Source: CAYUTA01 sp964447605 (GTDB lineage: Bacteria; Bacillota; Clostridia; Christensenellales; CAG-138). Taken from it: a stretch of 64,000 nt of DNA. The stretch is from the NCBI GenBank assembly GCA_964447605.1, contig CAYUTA010000005.1, forward strand, positions 18,474 through 82,473, in the 5' to 3' direction. The translations under genes and the position numbers were made by a program. The notes under the pieces are model-generated. The model made no database searches. It saw nothing but the letters and a program-made list of their open reading frames with translations, and was not told where the DNA came from. Below, piece by piece: positions 32,876 to 42,520 of the stretch. Position 1 is the first letter of the stretch; each line of letters starts with the position of its first letter.

Positions 32876-33857
32876 ATAACTCACGCAGCCTTTCGGTAAT
32901 GACACTGTCGCCAAGCCCGTTGCGCTTGACCGTCAAAATCAGACGCACCGCCCTGGCCTCCCGGTCGCGCGCCAGATAATAGCCCACTACCGGAAAAATC
33001 GTCAGCACGTCATGGCGGTGATCGTTTACCAGCGAAAGCAGATAATCGTCCCGAACCCGCTCAAGTCGGCCAATGCTGCCGGAAACCAGCATGTCCGTCA
33101 GACCCGTATTGAGCGCGCTGCGCGCAACCCCGTCCGCAAGCGCCTTTGCCAGCGCGTCTGCGGGCAGTTCATAGGCGTCGATGAGCGACTGCGGCGCAAT
33201 GCCGCCGGCCGGCAGCAGCGTGTCGCGCAGGTCCTCGCGCGGGGCGCCCATCGCGCGCATCCTTAAAAACGTCAGTACGTTGTTAAAATCGCACAGCGCG
33301 GCAAAATACTGCCTGGCAAACGGCTCCCTACAGTCCCTGGCCGTTTCCATCGCATGGGCAAGGTAGCCGCAATCGCATTCGATGCTGACAATCTGCGGTT
33401 CAAAGTGTATCTTGAGCCGGTTTTCCATCCGGTTGAGCGCCCCCGCCAGCTTTTCCGGCAGATCTCCGTACTGCTGGTTCTCCACCGCCTCGGAAAGCCT
33501 TTCGCGCGTGTACAGCCCGCCCTCCTGCCAGGCGATTTCTCCGCCGCCGAGCATCCGGGCCTTAAGCAGAACCTTGAGATTATGAATATCCGTCTGTAAC
33601 AAAAACAGGTCCGTAAGCTCCGGCTTCGGCGAAAGCTCACGCAATGCCTTGGCCGCGGCAATCCGCTCGTTTGCAATCATGCGCTCGCAATCGTTCGGCG
33701 TTGCATTTGGAAAGTCGCCGTAACGAGCGTCCGACAACAGGCGCATCACATCCTCGAGACTGCTTTCCGCCATGCGTTGCACCATCTCGCGGCTGAGCAT
33801 ATTCTTTTCGAGCGCGCTGATACGCGCGCATGCATAGGCGTAGCTTCGCTGTGGCAC
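32868..33857 (-). CDS. ntpC: V-type ATP synthase subunit C
   Basis: The AC39-type subunit (329 aa, mostly helical) forms the socket linking the central shaft to the membrane ring. It begins YAYACARISALEKNMLSREM and has the repeated V-ATPase C domains (LKVLLKARMLGG, FDNVLTFLRMRAMG-like). It is directly between E (0-nt gap) and F. Confidence 0.92.
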   Translation of the reverse strand: MPQRSYAYACARISALEKNMLSREMVQRMAESSLEDVMRLLSDARYGDFPNATPNDCERMIANERIAAAKALRELSPKPELTDLFLLQTDIHNLKVLLKARMLGGGEIAWQEGGLYTRERLSEAVENQQYGDLPEKLAGALNRMENRLKIHFEPQIVSIECDCGYLAHAMETARDCREPFARQYFAALCDFNNVLTFLRMRAMGAPREDLRDTLLPAGGIAPQSLIDAYELPADALAKALADGVARSALNTGLTDMLVSGSIGRLERVRDDYLLSLVNDHRHDVLTIFPVVGYYLARDREARAVRLILTVKRNGLGDSVITERLRELYG

Positions 33858-34460
33858 TTAGCTCTGCCCTCCCTCGGTATTGAATAGCAGCGCGGCCACG
33901 CGCGTTTCCTCCGCATCGCGCAGCTCGTCGAACAACGAACTGAATGAACAGTCCTTCTCATAGCTCGCGCCGACCAGCAGGAAACCGCCATCAATGTCCG
34001 CATTCTGTTCGGAAAGCGTCAGGCCCCGTTCGCCGGACGCGGCGACAAGCCCGGCAAGCGCCGCACGGTCCGCCGAGGCCGGCATAACGGCTTCTCCGCC
34101 CTCTGCCTCGCGCAGCAGCAGCTTTTTGCAAATCTCGCCGCGCACATCGGACGGCAACTCGAGCAGCGCGCGGTATGCGCCATCGAACACGGCGTCAATC
34201 ACCACGCGTTTTTTTGCCAGCGTGGACTTACGGCCCTCCAGCGACGCACGCGTTTTACAGCCGTCGAGCACGCTGCTGACCGCGGCCTCGCGCTTTGCGG
34301 CATACTCCGCCCTGCGCTCGGAAAGCGTCTTCTCGCTCTGAGCCCGGATGGCGGCGGCGTTGCTTGCCGCCTCCCCGGCCGTTTTGCCGGCCTCGGCGCG
34401 CGCATCGTCGAGAATGCGCTGCGCAAGCTTATTCGTACCGGTCATTTCCTGTGTTGACAT
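33858..34460 (-). CDS. ntpE: V-type ATP synthase subunit E
   Basis: The peripheral-stalk subunit (200 aa) has a long charged N-terminal coiled coil (about 8-100, LAQRILDDARAEAGKTAGEA and onward) and a globular C-terminal half that anchors to V1. It pairs with the G/H subunit. The gene ends right where subunit C begins. Confidence 0.88.
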   Translation of the reverse strand: MSTQEMTGTNKLAQRILDDARAEAGKTAGEAASNAAAIRAQSEKTLSERRAEYAAKREAAVSSVLDGCKTRASLEGRKSTLAKKRVVIDAVFDGAYRALLELPSDVRGEICKKLLLREAEGGEAVMPASADRAALAGLVAASGERGLTLSEQNADIDGGFLLVGASYEKDCSFSSLFDELRDAEETRVAALLFNTEGGQS

Positions 34461-34492
34461 TGTTTACTCCTTACAAGTTCAGGAATGCGCCG

Positions 34493-34969
34493 TCAAACGG
34501 CAACGCCGTTGACCAGCAGGAACGAGATGAGCAGCGCAAGCACCGCGTAGGTTTCGACCATAACCGTCATCAGCATCGCCTTGCCCTGTTCCTCCGGCTT
34601 CTTGGCGATCATATTGATGCCCGATACGGCGACCTTGCCCTGCGCGACGGCGGAAAGCAAGCCGCCAAACGCGATCGGAATCGAGGCCAGCAGCAGGCTC
34701 ATGCCCGCCGTCGCGGAGATCGCCGCGCCACCGCCAAGCAGTCCGGCCTTGGTCGCAATGACAAACGCGATCAGCAGGCCATAGATGCCCTGCGTACCCG
34801 GCAAAAGCTGCAGCAGCAAGCAGGATCCAAAGCGGTCGGGGTCCTCTGAAACAACGCCCGCGCCGGCCTGTCCAGCCATTCCGACGCCGAGTGCGCTGCC
34901 GATGCCCGCGAGTACCGCGGCCAGCGCCGCGCCCATTGCCGCAAAAATTGTTCCCCACTGAAGTTCCAT
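34493..34969 (-). CDS. ntpK: V-type ATP synthase subunit K (proteolipid) with Na+-site residues
   Basis: The rotor-ring proteolipid of 158 aa is two fused helical hairpins (four helices). The second hairpin keeps the ion-carrying Glu139 (MVETYAVLALL), while the first has QLLPGTQGIYG. Leu56, Thr59, Gln60, Gln110 and Glu139 correspond to Leu61, Thr64, Gln65, Gln110 and Glu139 of the Na+-ATPase NtpK of Enterococcus hirae, that is, a complete Na+ site. Sodium as the coupling ion is therefore likely. It is separated from subunit I by 97 nt. Confidence 0.94.
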   Translation of the reverse strand: MELQWGTIFAAMGAALAAVLAGIGSALGVGMAGQAGAGVVSEDPDRFGSCLLLQLLPGTQGIYGLLIAFVIATKAGLLGGGAAISATAGMSLLLASIPIAFGGLLSAVAQGKVAVSGINMIAKKPEEQGKAMLMTVMVETYAVLALLISFLLVNGVAV

Positions 34970-35015
34970 TGTTTTTTCCTCCTCAAATTAATCGATGATC
35001 GTATATTCGTTATAT

Positions 35016-35030
35016 CCCGGCTTGGCCGGG
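35016..35030 (-). other. small hairpin in the ntpI-ntpK gap
   Basis: CCCGG/CCGGG with a 5-nt loop lies in the 97-nt gap between subunit I and subunit K. It has no T-run. It may be a processing or stability element that raises K, needed in many copies per enzyme. Confidence 0.25.
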
Positions 35031-35066
35031 CGGGACGGTGTCTGGAATTTACAGCCACGAAACGGT

Positions 35067-36980
35067 CTATTCGCCAGTAATGCTGACGTGCCGCGTTTGA
35101 TATCTCAGCGGCCGGAATTCCCTGCCGCCCGTCTCATAGAATTTTCCATAGAATTCCACGTACTGAAGTCTTGCACAGTGCACGAACGCACCAAGCGTGT
35201 TGATGCCGATATTAAACAGATGCAGCGCGACCAACAACACGATTGCAACCGCGATGCCGAGAATGCGGAAAAAAATGTTTTCCGCGCCCATCAGCATGCC
35301 GCACAGATCGTTGAACACCGAGGCGATCACGCCCGTTGCTATGCCCAGCGCAAACAGCCTTGCATAGGAGAGGATATCCGACAGAAAGCCTGTGACCTGA
35401 TACAGTTCACCAAGGCCGGATATGGTGCGTCCGAACACATTTTTCTTGGCCCTGCCTTTGAACAGCAGGATCATGAGCGCGCCGACGATGGCCATAATCA
35501 TGCCCACGGTCTTCAAGCTCGGAACCGCGAGCCCAAGCAACCCGATGATGATCAGCATCCAAGAAAAGTTATCGAAAACGGCCGTCTGCCAATCGCCCTG
35601 CGAGAACGACATTTTCATCTTGAGGCCAACGCCGAAGAGAATATGCAGCACGCCGAGGCCAAAGCACAGAATCAACATACTGATCGGGTCGCTCATCGGG
35701 TCGATGAGCAGCGGAAACCGATCGGTTGTGCCAAAGAGCACGTCAAAGTCCATGCCGAAGAACGTTCCGACAAGCACGCCCCAAACAATGGTCGAAAGTC
35801 CGCCCCAGAGCAGCACGCGCGCAAATCCGCCGGACATGCCCGCGGGCTTTTTGAGCTTAATATACAGCGCGCAGCCAAGGGCAAGGATCAGTCCATAGCC
35901 GGTGTCGCTGAGCATCAGGCCAAACAGCAGCACATAGAACGGCGCCATATACGGCGTTGCGTCGAGGCCCTTTGGGTCCGGCCGGGAATACAGGTTTGTC
36001 ACCTGTTCGAACGGCTCGGAGAATTTGCTGTTCTCCACATAGGATGGAGGAATCTCATCGTCCAGCGGGTCGCGCGCCGTCAGGCTGTATGCATCGGTAA
36101 CGGACTGCGCCGCCCGCTCCACAGCCTGCAGCTTATCCTCGGGTACCCAGCCCTCGAGCTGGAACGTCGCGCTCGTATGCATGAGCTCCGCCGCAGCCTG
36201 CGCGCGGTCGCGTTCAATCACGGCCGCATCATAGGCGTTTTCAATCAACTCGCCGTTCCCGGAAGCTTCTTTGGCAATCTGCGCAGAGAGCGTTTCATGC
36301 CGCGCCTGCAGTTGCTGATTTGCCGCTTCAAGTTGACAGATAACCTGCCCCGGCGTTCCGGGCAGCTTTGGAAACGCAAAATCCGTCCAGGCCAGCGATT
36401 TCAGGAAGTTGGCAACGGACTTTGCCTCCTCCTTTGCGCAGGCAATCACGCAGGGACGCGTCATGCCATCGCCAAAAAACTGATACTCCGTACAAACCTC
36501 GATCTCATTGATCCGTTCCACGTCCGCGGCCGCGATCAAACCAATAAAATAATGCACGTTTTTGGCCGTTTGGAACCGCATCATGTCGCCCGGGAACGTT
36601 TTCCAGACGCGAAGCGATTCCATCACGGACTCGTTTTTTTCCAGCTCGCTTTTGACAGACGCCAGTTCGCGCGAAAGGCCTTCAAGCTGATCGGAAAACG
36701 CGATTGCACCCGGTATCTGCCCGGTGATATCTGAAAGCGCGGCTTCCGGCCGCGCGGCAAGCATCCCCTTCTTTTCCACATAGGGACGAACGGTTTTCAG
36801 CGTGCCGCCAAGCTTATTGACATTGCTTTGCGTAAGACTGAGCTTTGGATCGTCCTCCGCCGCGTCCTCTCCGGCAACGTCGATGATCTGCACGGCCGAC
36901 GTGGCCTGCAAAGCCTTGAGGATCGCCTCCTGATCCGCCTTATGCGCAATAAGCGCAATGCGCTTCATTGAAATAATCAT
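35067..36980 (-). CDS. ntpI: V-type ATP synthase subunit I
   Basis: The membrane stator subunit (637 aa) has a cytosolic N-terminal half (1-330, two alpha-beta lobes with long helices) and about seven or eight transmembrane helices in the C-terminal half (about 340-620). The conserved MAPFYVLLFGLMLSDTGYG entry helix and the late LSYARLFALGIATGVIASVF carry the arginine that faces the ring. ATG 36980 overlaps the stop of the G/H gene (ATGA). Confidence 0.94.
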   Translation of the reverse strand: MIISMKRIALIAHKADQEAILKALQATSAVQIIDVAGEDAAEDDPKLSLTQSNVNKLGGTLKTVRPYVEKKGMLAARPEAALSDITGQIPGAIAFSDQLEGLSRELASVKSELEKNESVMESLRVWKTFPGDMMRFQTAKNVHYFIGLIAAADVERINEIEVCTEYQFFGDGMTRPCVIACAKEEAKSVANFLKSLAWTDFAFPKLPGTPGQVICQLEAANQQLQARHETLSAQIAKEASGNGELIENAYDAAVIERDRAQAAAELMHTSATFQLEGWVPEDKLQAVERAAQSVTDAYSLTARDPLDDEIPPSYVENSKFSEPFEQVTNLYSRPDPKGLDATPYMAPFYVLLFGLMLSDTGYGLILALGCALYIKLKKPAGMSGGFARVLLWGGLSTIVWGVLVGTFFGMDFDVLFGTTDRFPLLIDPMSDPISMLILCFGLGVLHILFGVGLKMKMSFSQGDWQTAVFDNFSWMLIIIGLLGLAVPSLKTVGMIMAIVGALMILLFKGRAKKNVFGRTISGLGELYQVTGFLSDILSYARLFALGIATGVIASVFNDLCGMLMGAENIFFRILGIAVAIVLLVALHLFNIGINTLGAFVHCARLQYVEFYGKFYETGGREFRPLRYQTRHVSITGE

Positions 36981-37291
36981 GCGATTTCCTGCACCCTTTT
37001 CAGCAAATAATCAACCGCCGTACGCGCCTTGTCCCCGGCCTGCGCGCAAAGGGCGTCCGCCTCGGCCTCGTAACCGTCGGTCAAACGTTTTGACAGCGCC
37101 TCGCCGTCGCGCTCGGCTCTTTCAAGCGCGGCGCGCAGTTCTTCGCGGGCGTCCGCGTCCAGCTGTGTAAGCGCGCGCGCGGCCTCCTCGGTAGCCGCCA
37201 GCACCTGCTCGCGCGATTTTGCCGCGGCGGACGCGCGAATTTCGTCAGCCTGCTGCTCGGCCCGAGCGATTTCGTCTATGATCGAACGCAT
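36977..37291 (-). CDS. ntpG: V-type ATP synthase subunit G/H
   Basis: The small peripheral-stalk subunit (104 aa) is one continuous charged alpha helix (SIIDEIARAEQQADEIRASA, then Ala/Glu/Arg-rich heptads). It pairs with subunit E. It is the first gene of the ATPase operon. ATG 37291 has GGAGG 8 nt upstream; the longer frame to 37306 would start with TTG. Confidence 0.82.
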   Translation of the reverse strand: MRSIIDEIARAEQQADEIRASAAAKSREQVLAATEEAARALTQLDADAREELRAALERAERDGEALSKRLTDGYEAEADALCAQAGDKARTAVDYLLKRVQEIA

Positions 37292-37324
37292 GTTGTATTC
37301 CTCCAATCCTTGTGTAAGGGAACG

Positions 37325-37954
37325 CTACTTTGTGCCAAACAGACGGTCGCCCGCGTCGCCGAGACCGGGAACGATATAGCAATGGTCGTTTAGCCCTTCG
37401 TCGATGTGTCCAATATAGATATCCACGTCGGGATGTGTCTGCTGCACGGCCCTGATCCCCTCCGGCGCGGCGATGAGCACCACGAGGCGAATGCTCTTGC
37501 ATCCCTCTTTTTTAAGCAGGCGCGCCGCCTCTGCCGCAGTATTGCCCGTTGCAAGCATCGGATCAACGATGAAGACCTCACGCTCCGCAACATCCTGCGG
37601 CAGCTTGCAGTAATACCCCTTCGCCTCATAGGTTTCCGGATCGCGATACAGCCCGATGTGTCCCATCTTCGCGCTGGGAATGAGGTTCATGATCCCGTCG
37701 GCCATGCCCAGACCGGCGCGCAGGATCGGCACAACGCTGAGTTTATCGTTTGCAAGCACATTGAACTTTGCTTTGCAGATGGGCGTTTCTACCTCAATCT
37801 CTTTGAGCGGCAGATCGCGGGTAACCTCATATGCCATCAGCATGGCCAACTCGTTAACCAGCTCGCGGAATTCCTTGGAGCCGGTATCCTTTTTTCTCAG
37901 CATGGTCAGCTTATGCTGAACAAGGGGATGGTTAATCGTTGTAACTTTAGACAT
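37325..37954 (-). CDS. upp: uracil phosphoribosyltransferase
   Basis: The enzyme salvages uracil to UMP with PRPP. The 209-aa protein has HPLVQHKLTMLRKKDTGSKE, VVPILRAGLGMADGIM, the PRPP loop VDPMLATGNTAAEAARLLK, and the uracil-binding C-terminus YIVPGLGDAGDRLFGTK. It lies 11 nt after rpiB and 33 nt before the V-ATPase genes, so the ATPase may be read from this operon as well. Confidence 0.96.
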   Translation of the reverse strand: MSKVTTINHPLVQHKLTMLRKKDTGSKEFRELVNELAMLMAYEVTRDLPLKEIEVETPICKAKFNVLANDKLSVVPILRAGLGMADGIMNLIPSAKMGHIGLYRDPETYEAKGYYCKLPQDVAEREVFIVDPMLATGNTAAEAARLLKKEGCKSIRLVVLIAAPEGIRAVQQTHPDVDIYIGHIDEGLNDHCYIVPGLGDAGDRLFGTK

Positions 37955-37965
37955 GCCTGTCCTCC

Positions 37966-38409
37966 TTATTGTCTACTTTCATATTCCGCTATCTTTCCGA
38001 TGCGGCGCGCATGGCGGCCGCCCTCAAAAGCCGTATCCAGCCATATGGTTACGATCTGCTTTGCCAGCTCTTCGTCCACAACCTGCGCGCCAAGCGCAAG
38101 TACGTTCGTATCGTTATGCCTGCGCGTCATCTCCGCCATAAACGTATTGCAGCACAGCGCACAGCGGATTCCGCGAACCTTGTTGGCCGATATACTCACG
38201 CCGATGCCGGTCGTACAGATTACAATGCCACGGTCGTATTCGCCGCGGGCAACCGCCTCGCACGCGGGAAACGCCATGTCGGAATAGTCCACGCTCTCGG
38301 TGCTATAGCAGCCGAAATCGTGAACGCTGTGACCAAGCGACTCGATGTGCCGAATCAGCACGGGCTTTAGCGCAAACCCGCCATGATCGCACGCAATGGC
38401 AATGTTCAT
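37966..38409 (-). CDS. rpiB: ribose-5-phosphate isomerase B
   Basis: RpiB interconverts ribulose and ribose 5-phosphate in the pentose phosphate pathway. The 147-aa protein has IAIACDHGGFALKPVL, DFGCYSTESVDYSD and the catalytic Cys in GIVICTTGIGVSISANKVRG, typical of the RpiB/LacA family. It is in the conserved ywlC-rpiB-upp series. Confidence 0.95.
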   Translation of the reverse strand: MNIAIACDHGGFALKPVLIRHIESLGHSVHDFGCYSTESVDYSDMAFPACEAVARGEYDRGIVICTTGIGVSISANKVRGIRCALCCNTFMAEMTRRHNDTNVLALGAQVVDEELAKQIVTIWLDTAFEGGRHARRIGKIAEYESRQ

Positions 38410-38428
38410 AGCAACCTGCTCCTTTGAT

Positions 38429-39472
38429 TTATGTTACATCTATAACTTGAAAGCCTGCCGCACGCAGCAGGCGATTCATATAGGCCAGACCGTAATCACC
38501 TGTTTCAATACCCTCGGCGAGAATTAAGTCCGCCTGCACATCCGAGTCCCTCAAGGCGGAAAAAAGATTGGCACACAGTGTCTCTGAGTGATTTCTGTCA
38601 CCAAGTATAACATATTTTTTGCCGTTGTAAAACATTTTTGTTTGCTCGGTTGCAAAAATTTTGCATGCAATCCGTTCCCGTTCGGCATTGCGGTATAATT
38701 CATTGATTTTTTTTGCGGCCGCGCGCGGCGCGCCGCGCACGCAGATCACCTGTGCGTCCGGCGCATAGTGCTTGTATTTCATGCCGGGCGACGCCGCCGG
38801 AACATCCTCTTGCAGCGGGGCCAGAATGCTGTCGGAAACGCGGACCTCTCCGATGAGCGCGCCGATCATTTCTCTTGTGACAGCGCCCGGACGCAGGATA
38901 GTCGGTGCGCCCGCCAGGGAAAGCACCGTGGATTCCACGCCGTACCTGCAGGGTCCGCCATCGAGGATCAGCGGGATTTTCCCATCAAGATCGGCAAGCA
39001 CGTCCTGTGCGCGCGTCGGACTCGGCCGGCCGGAAAGATTGGCGCTTGGCGCGGCAATGGGCACGCCGGATTTCTGAATCAGCAGCCGTGCGGTCTTATC
39101 CGCCGGCATGCGAATTGCAACGGTATCAAGTCCCGCCGTCACCTCGTCCGGCACAAGGTCCGAACACGGTGCAATCAGCGTCAGCGGGCCCGGCCAGAAC
39201 GTATCCATCAGGATATCGGCATGCCGCGGCTTGCGCAGCCAGAGCGGTTTCACGTCGCTTTTCCTGCTGACGTGCAGAATCAGCGGATTGTCGGCCGGGC
39301 GGCCCTTGGCCGCAAAAATCTCCGCAACGGCCCATCCGTTGAGTCCGTTTGCGCCAAGCCCGTAGACCGTCTCGGTCGGAAACGCGACCAGCCCGCCCTT
39401 TTTGATGATCTCCGCGCCGCGCTTTGTACCGGCCTCGACATGTATCTTTGTATGGATGACCTCGGTCTTCAT
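38429..39472 (-). CDS. ywlC: L-threonylcarbamoyladenylate synthase (Sua5/YwlC)
   Basis: The enzyme makes threonylcarbamoyl-AMP from threonine, bicarbonate and ATP for t6A modification of ANN-decoding tRNAs. The 347-aa protein is the two-domain Sua5 form. The YrdC domain (about 15-205) has KGGLVAFPTETVYGLGANG, KGRPADNPLILH and SGVPIAAPSANLSGRPSPT, and is followed by the Sua5 C-terminal domain (225-345). It overlaps the prfA stop by 4 nt. Confidence 0.95.
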   Translation of the reverse strand: MKTEVIHTKIHVEAGTKRGAEIIKKGGLVAFPTETVYGLGANGLNGWAVAEIFAAKGRPADNPLILHVSRKSDVKPLWLRKPRHADILMDTFWPGPLTLIAPCSDLVPDEVTAGLDTVAIRMPADKTARLLIQKSGVPIAAPSANLSGRPSPTRAQDVLADLDGKIPLILDGGPCRYGVESTVLSLAGAPTILRPGAVTREMIGALIGEVRVSDSILAPLQEDVPAASPGMKYKHYAPDAQVICVRGAPRAAAKKINELYRNAERERIACKIFATEQTKMFYNGKKYVILGDRNHSETLCANLFSALRDSDVQADLILAEGIETGDYGLAYMNRLLRAAGFQVIDVT

Positions 39473-40542
39473 GCGTCTCCGCCGGAAAGCATGCGCGCGC
39501 GTTCTGCAAGGATCAGCGCTTCGATGAGCTCGTCCATATCCCCGTCGAGGAACTGCTCCAGCTTGTATAGCGTCAGGCCGATCCGGTGATCGGTCACGCG
39601 GCTCTGCGGGAAGTTATAGGTGCGGATTCGCTCGCTGCGGTCGCCGGAACCGACCATGCCTTTCCGCCGGCTCGCCAGCTCCGCATTCTGCCGGGATTGA
39701 TAGTATTCAAACAGACGGCTTTTCAGCACGCGCATGGCCTGTTCCTTATTTTTCAACTGCGACTTTTCGTCCTGACACGACACGACCATGCCCGTCGGCA
39801 GATGCGTGATGCGAATGGCCGATTCCGTTTTGTTTACATGCTGGCCGCCCGCTCCGCTCGAGCGGTACGTGTCGATGCGCAGGTCCGAGTCCTTGATCTC
39901 CACCTGTACGTCGTCAACCTCCGGCAGTACGGCTACCGTCGCCGCGCTGGTATGGATCCGCCCCTGCGATTCCGTTTCCGGCACGCGCTGCACACGGTGC
40001 ACGCCGCTTTCAAATTTGAGCCGGCTGTATGCGCCGCGCCTGCCGCCCAGGGAGAGCACGACCTCCTTGACGCCGCCCTTGTCGGTCATGTTGCTTTCAA
40101 TAAACTCGGTCTTATACCCGTTGCGCTCGGCATACCGCAGATACATGCGCAGCAGGTCCGCGCCGAACAGCGAGGCCTCGTCTCCGCCGGTTCCCGCGCG
40201 AATCTCCAGGATTACGTCCTTTTCATCGTTGGGATCGCTTGGCAGCAGCAGCACGTGCAGCTGTTCGTCAAGCGCGCGCATTTTCTGCTCCAGTTCGGCA
40301 AGTTCGGCATGCACAAGCTCTTTCATCTCCGCATCCGGTTGATCCTCGAGCATGGCGCGGCAGTCATCCGCTGCGCTTTGCGCCGCCTCATACTCGGAAA
40401 AAACCGCAACGATTTCCTCAAGTGAGGCATGCTCCTTGACCATTGCGCGCCATGCGTCCTTATCGGCCATCGCGTCCGCTCCGGATAGCCTGGCGGCCAG
40501 CTCCTCATAGCGCTGTCGAATGCCCTTGAGTTTTTCCAGCAT
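39469..40542 (-). CDS. prfA: peptide chain release factor 1
   Basis: RF1 terminates translation at UAA and UAG. The 357-aa protein has the GGQ loop YRSSGAGGQHVNKTESAIR and the anticodon-like PxT-equivalent region near RVQRVPETESQGRIHTS. It starts LEKLKGIRQRYEELAARL. It is 10 nt downstream of prmC, whose product methylates the GGQ glutamine. Confidence 0.96.
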   Translation of the reverse strand: MLEKLKGIRQRYEELAARLSGADAMADKDAWRAMVKEHASLEEIVAVFSEYEAAQSAADDCRAMLEDQPDAEMKELVHAELAELEQKMRALDEQLHVLLLPSDPNDEKDVILEIRAGTGGDEASLFGADLLRMYLRYAERNGYKTEFIESNMTDKGGVKEVVLSLGGRRGAYSRLKFESGVHRVQRVPETESQGRIHTSAATVAVLPEVDDVQVEIKDSDLRIDTYRSSGAGGQHVNKTESAIRITHLPTGMVVSCQDEKSQLKNKEQAMRVLKSRLFEYYQSRQNAELASRRKGMVGSGDRSERIRTYNFPQSRVTDHRIGLTLYKLEQFLDGDMDELIEALILAERARMLSGGDA

Positions 40543-40552
40543 AGTTCCTCCG

Positions 40553-41392
40553 TCAGTTCGGGGTCAGATCCCTTCCGCCGTTATAAACGGTCACGACGCG
40601 TGGATTGCCCGCATAATCGCGTCCTGCGGACGCATTGTCAAACAACGCGCAGACATCCTCCGCCTGCGTACTGCCAATTTCCAATAAAAGCGCTCCGCCC
40701 GCATTGAGATGCCGCCCGTAATCCGCTGCGATGCGCCTGTAAAAATCAAGCCCGTCCGCGCCGCCATAAAGGGCGAGCCGCGGCTCGAACCCAACCTCTG
40801 TCTGCAATGCGTCCATGTCCGCCCGGCTCAGATACGGCGGATTGCACGCCATCAGGTCGTAACGCCGCCCTGCAACGGCCTCAAACAGATCGCCCTGAAC
40901 AATCTCAAGCATTACGCCGTTAAGCGCCGCGTTTTCCCGGGTGGCCCGCACGCAGTCTTCGCTGATGTCCGCGCACGTTACCGCAAGCCCGCCAATGGAG
41001 CGAAGCGCAACTCCAATGCAGCCGCTGCCGCAGCAAAGATCCAGCGCTGTTTTATACCCGCGTTCTTTTGCAAGGCGCAACGCTTCCTCGCAAAGCGTTT
41101 CCGTGTCCGCACGAGGTATCAGCACGCCCGGCCCAACGGAAAATGTCAATCCCATAAAAGACCATTGACTCAGGATATACTGCAGCGGTTCCCCGGACGC
41201 CCGCCTGGCAACCAGCGCGCCAAGCTCAGCCAGCTGCTCTCCGGTTATTTCCATACCGTGATGAAGCATGAGAGCGGGCGGATCAAGCCCGAGCACGGCG
41301 CCAACCAGTTCTTTGGCCTGCTGCAAATCCTCTTCCATCGCAACGGGCCGAATCTGCAGCTGTACCAGCCGTATGATCTCCGCAACCGTCAT
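40553..41392 (-). CDS. prmC: release factor glutamine methyltransferase
   Basis: PrmC/HemK methylates the Gln of the GGQ motif of RF1 and RF2. The 279-aa protein has an N-terminal helical domain (1-80), GVLIPRADTETLCEEAL, SAM motif ALDLCCGSGCIGVALRS and the catalytic motif CNPPYLSRADM. It overlaps the DUF1385 gene by 4 nt and precedes prfA. Confidence 0.95.
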   Translation of the reverse strand: MTVAEIIRLVQLQIRPVAMEEDLQQAKELVGAVLGLDPPALMLHHGMEITGEQLAELGALVARRASGEPLQYILSQWSFMGLTFSVGPGVLIPRADTETLCEEALRLAKERGYKTALDLCCGSGCIGVALRSIGGLAVTCADISEDCVRATRENAALNGVMLEIVQGDLFEAVAGRRYDLMACNPPYLSRADMDALQTEVGFEPRLALYGGADGLDFYRRIAADYGRHLNAGGALLLEIGSTQAEDVCALFDNASAGRDYAGNPRVVTVYNGGRDLTPN

Positions 41393-42486
41393 TTCAGCCC
41401 TCCTTCCGCGCCGGAGCCGTTTTCGGCGGCTGAACGGCCGGGCGCAACCGATCTCCCGCCGCGCTCCGCGGGTATTGCGTTTTCGTTTTCTGCATCTTCG
41501 GCCGCTTCCCCTCCATCCTCCGGCGGCTTGCTTTTATCCGCATCGGCCGCCGCGCCCGACTCCTCCTGCATGGGGCCGTCGTTCATCGCGACGTTAAACG
41601 CCATGATGGCAACCTCCAGCATGTCCGGTTCCGGCTCGCGTGTGGTCAGATACTGCAATCCCATGCCGGGCGCGCGCACAACGCGCGCAAGCCACCCGTC
41701 CGACGCGGCCGCAAGCTTAAGCACCTCGTAGGAGATTCCCGCAACAAGCGGAAAAAACAGCACACGGGTGAAAAAGCGAATCAAAAAATTCTCGCTATAC
41801 GGCAGCAGCGCAAAGAACAGGATGGAGATTGCCATTACAAGAAACAGGTAATTCGTGCCGCAGCGCGGGTGCAGCCGCGAAAAACGCATGGCGCTCTCCG
41901 GCGTCATCTCCGCCTCGTGCTCATAGCAGGCGATGGTCTTGTGCTCCGCGCCATGGTACATATAGACCCGCCGGATATCCTTCATCAGGGAGATGGCGCT
42001 GATATAGGCCAGGAAAATAACCAGCCGCGTTACGCCCTCGGCCAGGCTTTTCCAAATCACCGGAGTATCGGTCCGCCACGGAATCAGCTGCGTTGCAAGC
42101 GACGGCAGGAACATAAATAATCCAACCGCCATAACCGCCGCCAGTATCACGGCCACAACCATTGCAATGTCCATAACCGATCTTCCGGTCTTCTTTGCAA
42201 GCCATTTTTCAAACTTGCCCGGTTCCTCGGTATTCTCCTCGCCAAAGAGCTCCGCCGAGCGCGCGGTCATCTGCATGCCGGTGGCAAGCGACTCGACAAA
42301 CGCCACCACGCCGCGTACAATCGGGAGGCCTGGCAGCGTCCCTTTCCGCGCTCTCGTGGGCTTGCGCAAATACTCCGTGACGATCTCGCCGTCGCTTTTG
42401 CGCACGGCAAGCGCAATCCCGCCGGTGGGCGTGCGCATCATAACGCCCTCCATCACCGCCTGACCGCCGACCGAACAACGCTTCAT
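41389..42486 (-). CDS. DUF1385 membrane protein
   Basis: The 365-aa DUF1385 protein has the family start KRCSVGGQAVMEGVMMRTP, four or so membrane helices (about 110-140, 160-185, 235-270), the middle YHGAEHKTIACYE motif and LHPRCGTNYLF. Its C-terminal 70 residues are Asp/Glu/Ala-rich and variable. Its molecular role is unknown, but it is regularly the first gene of the prmC-prfA cluster in Clostridia, often near rpmE. ATG 42486 follows GGGGG and matches the family start. Confidence 0.88.
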   Translation of the reverse strand: MKRCSVGGQAVMEGVMMRTPTGGIALAVRKSDGEIVTEYLRKPTRARKGTLPGLPIVRGVVAFVESLATGMQMTARSAELFGEENTEEPGKFEKWLAKKTGRSVMDIAMVVAVILAAVMAVGLFMFLPSLATQLIPWRTDTPVIWKSLAEGVTRLVIFLAYISAISLMKDIRRVYMYHGAEHKTIACYEHEAEMTPESAMRFSRLHPRCGTNYLFLVMAISILFFALLPYSENFLIRFFTRVLFFPLVAGISYEVLKLAAASDGWLARVVRAPGMGLQYLTTREPEPDMLEVAIMAFNVAMNDGPMQEESGAAADADKSKPPEDGGEAAEDAENENAIPAERGGRSVAPGRSAAENGSGAEGGLK

Positions 42487-42520
42487 CCACGCACCCCCTG
42501 ATTGATCCATTATTTTGAAC

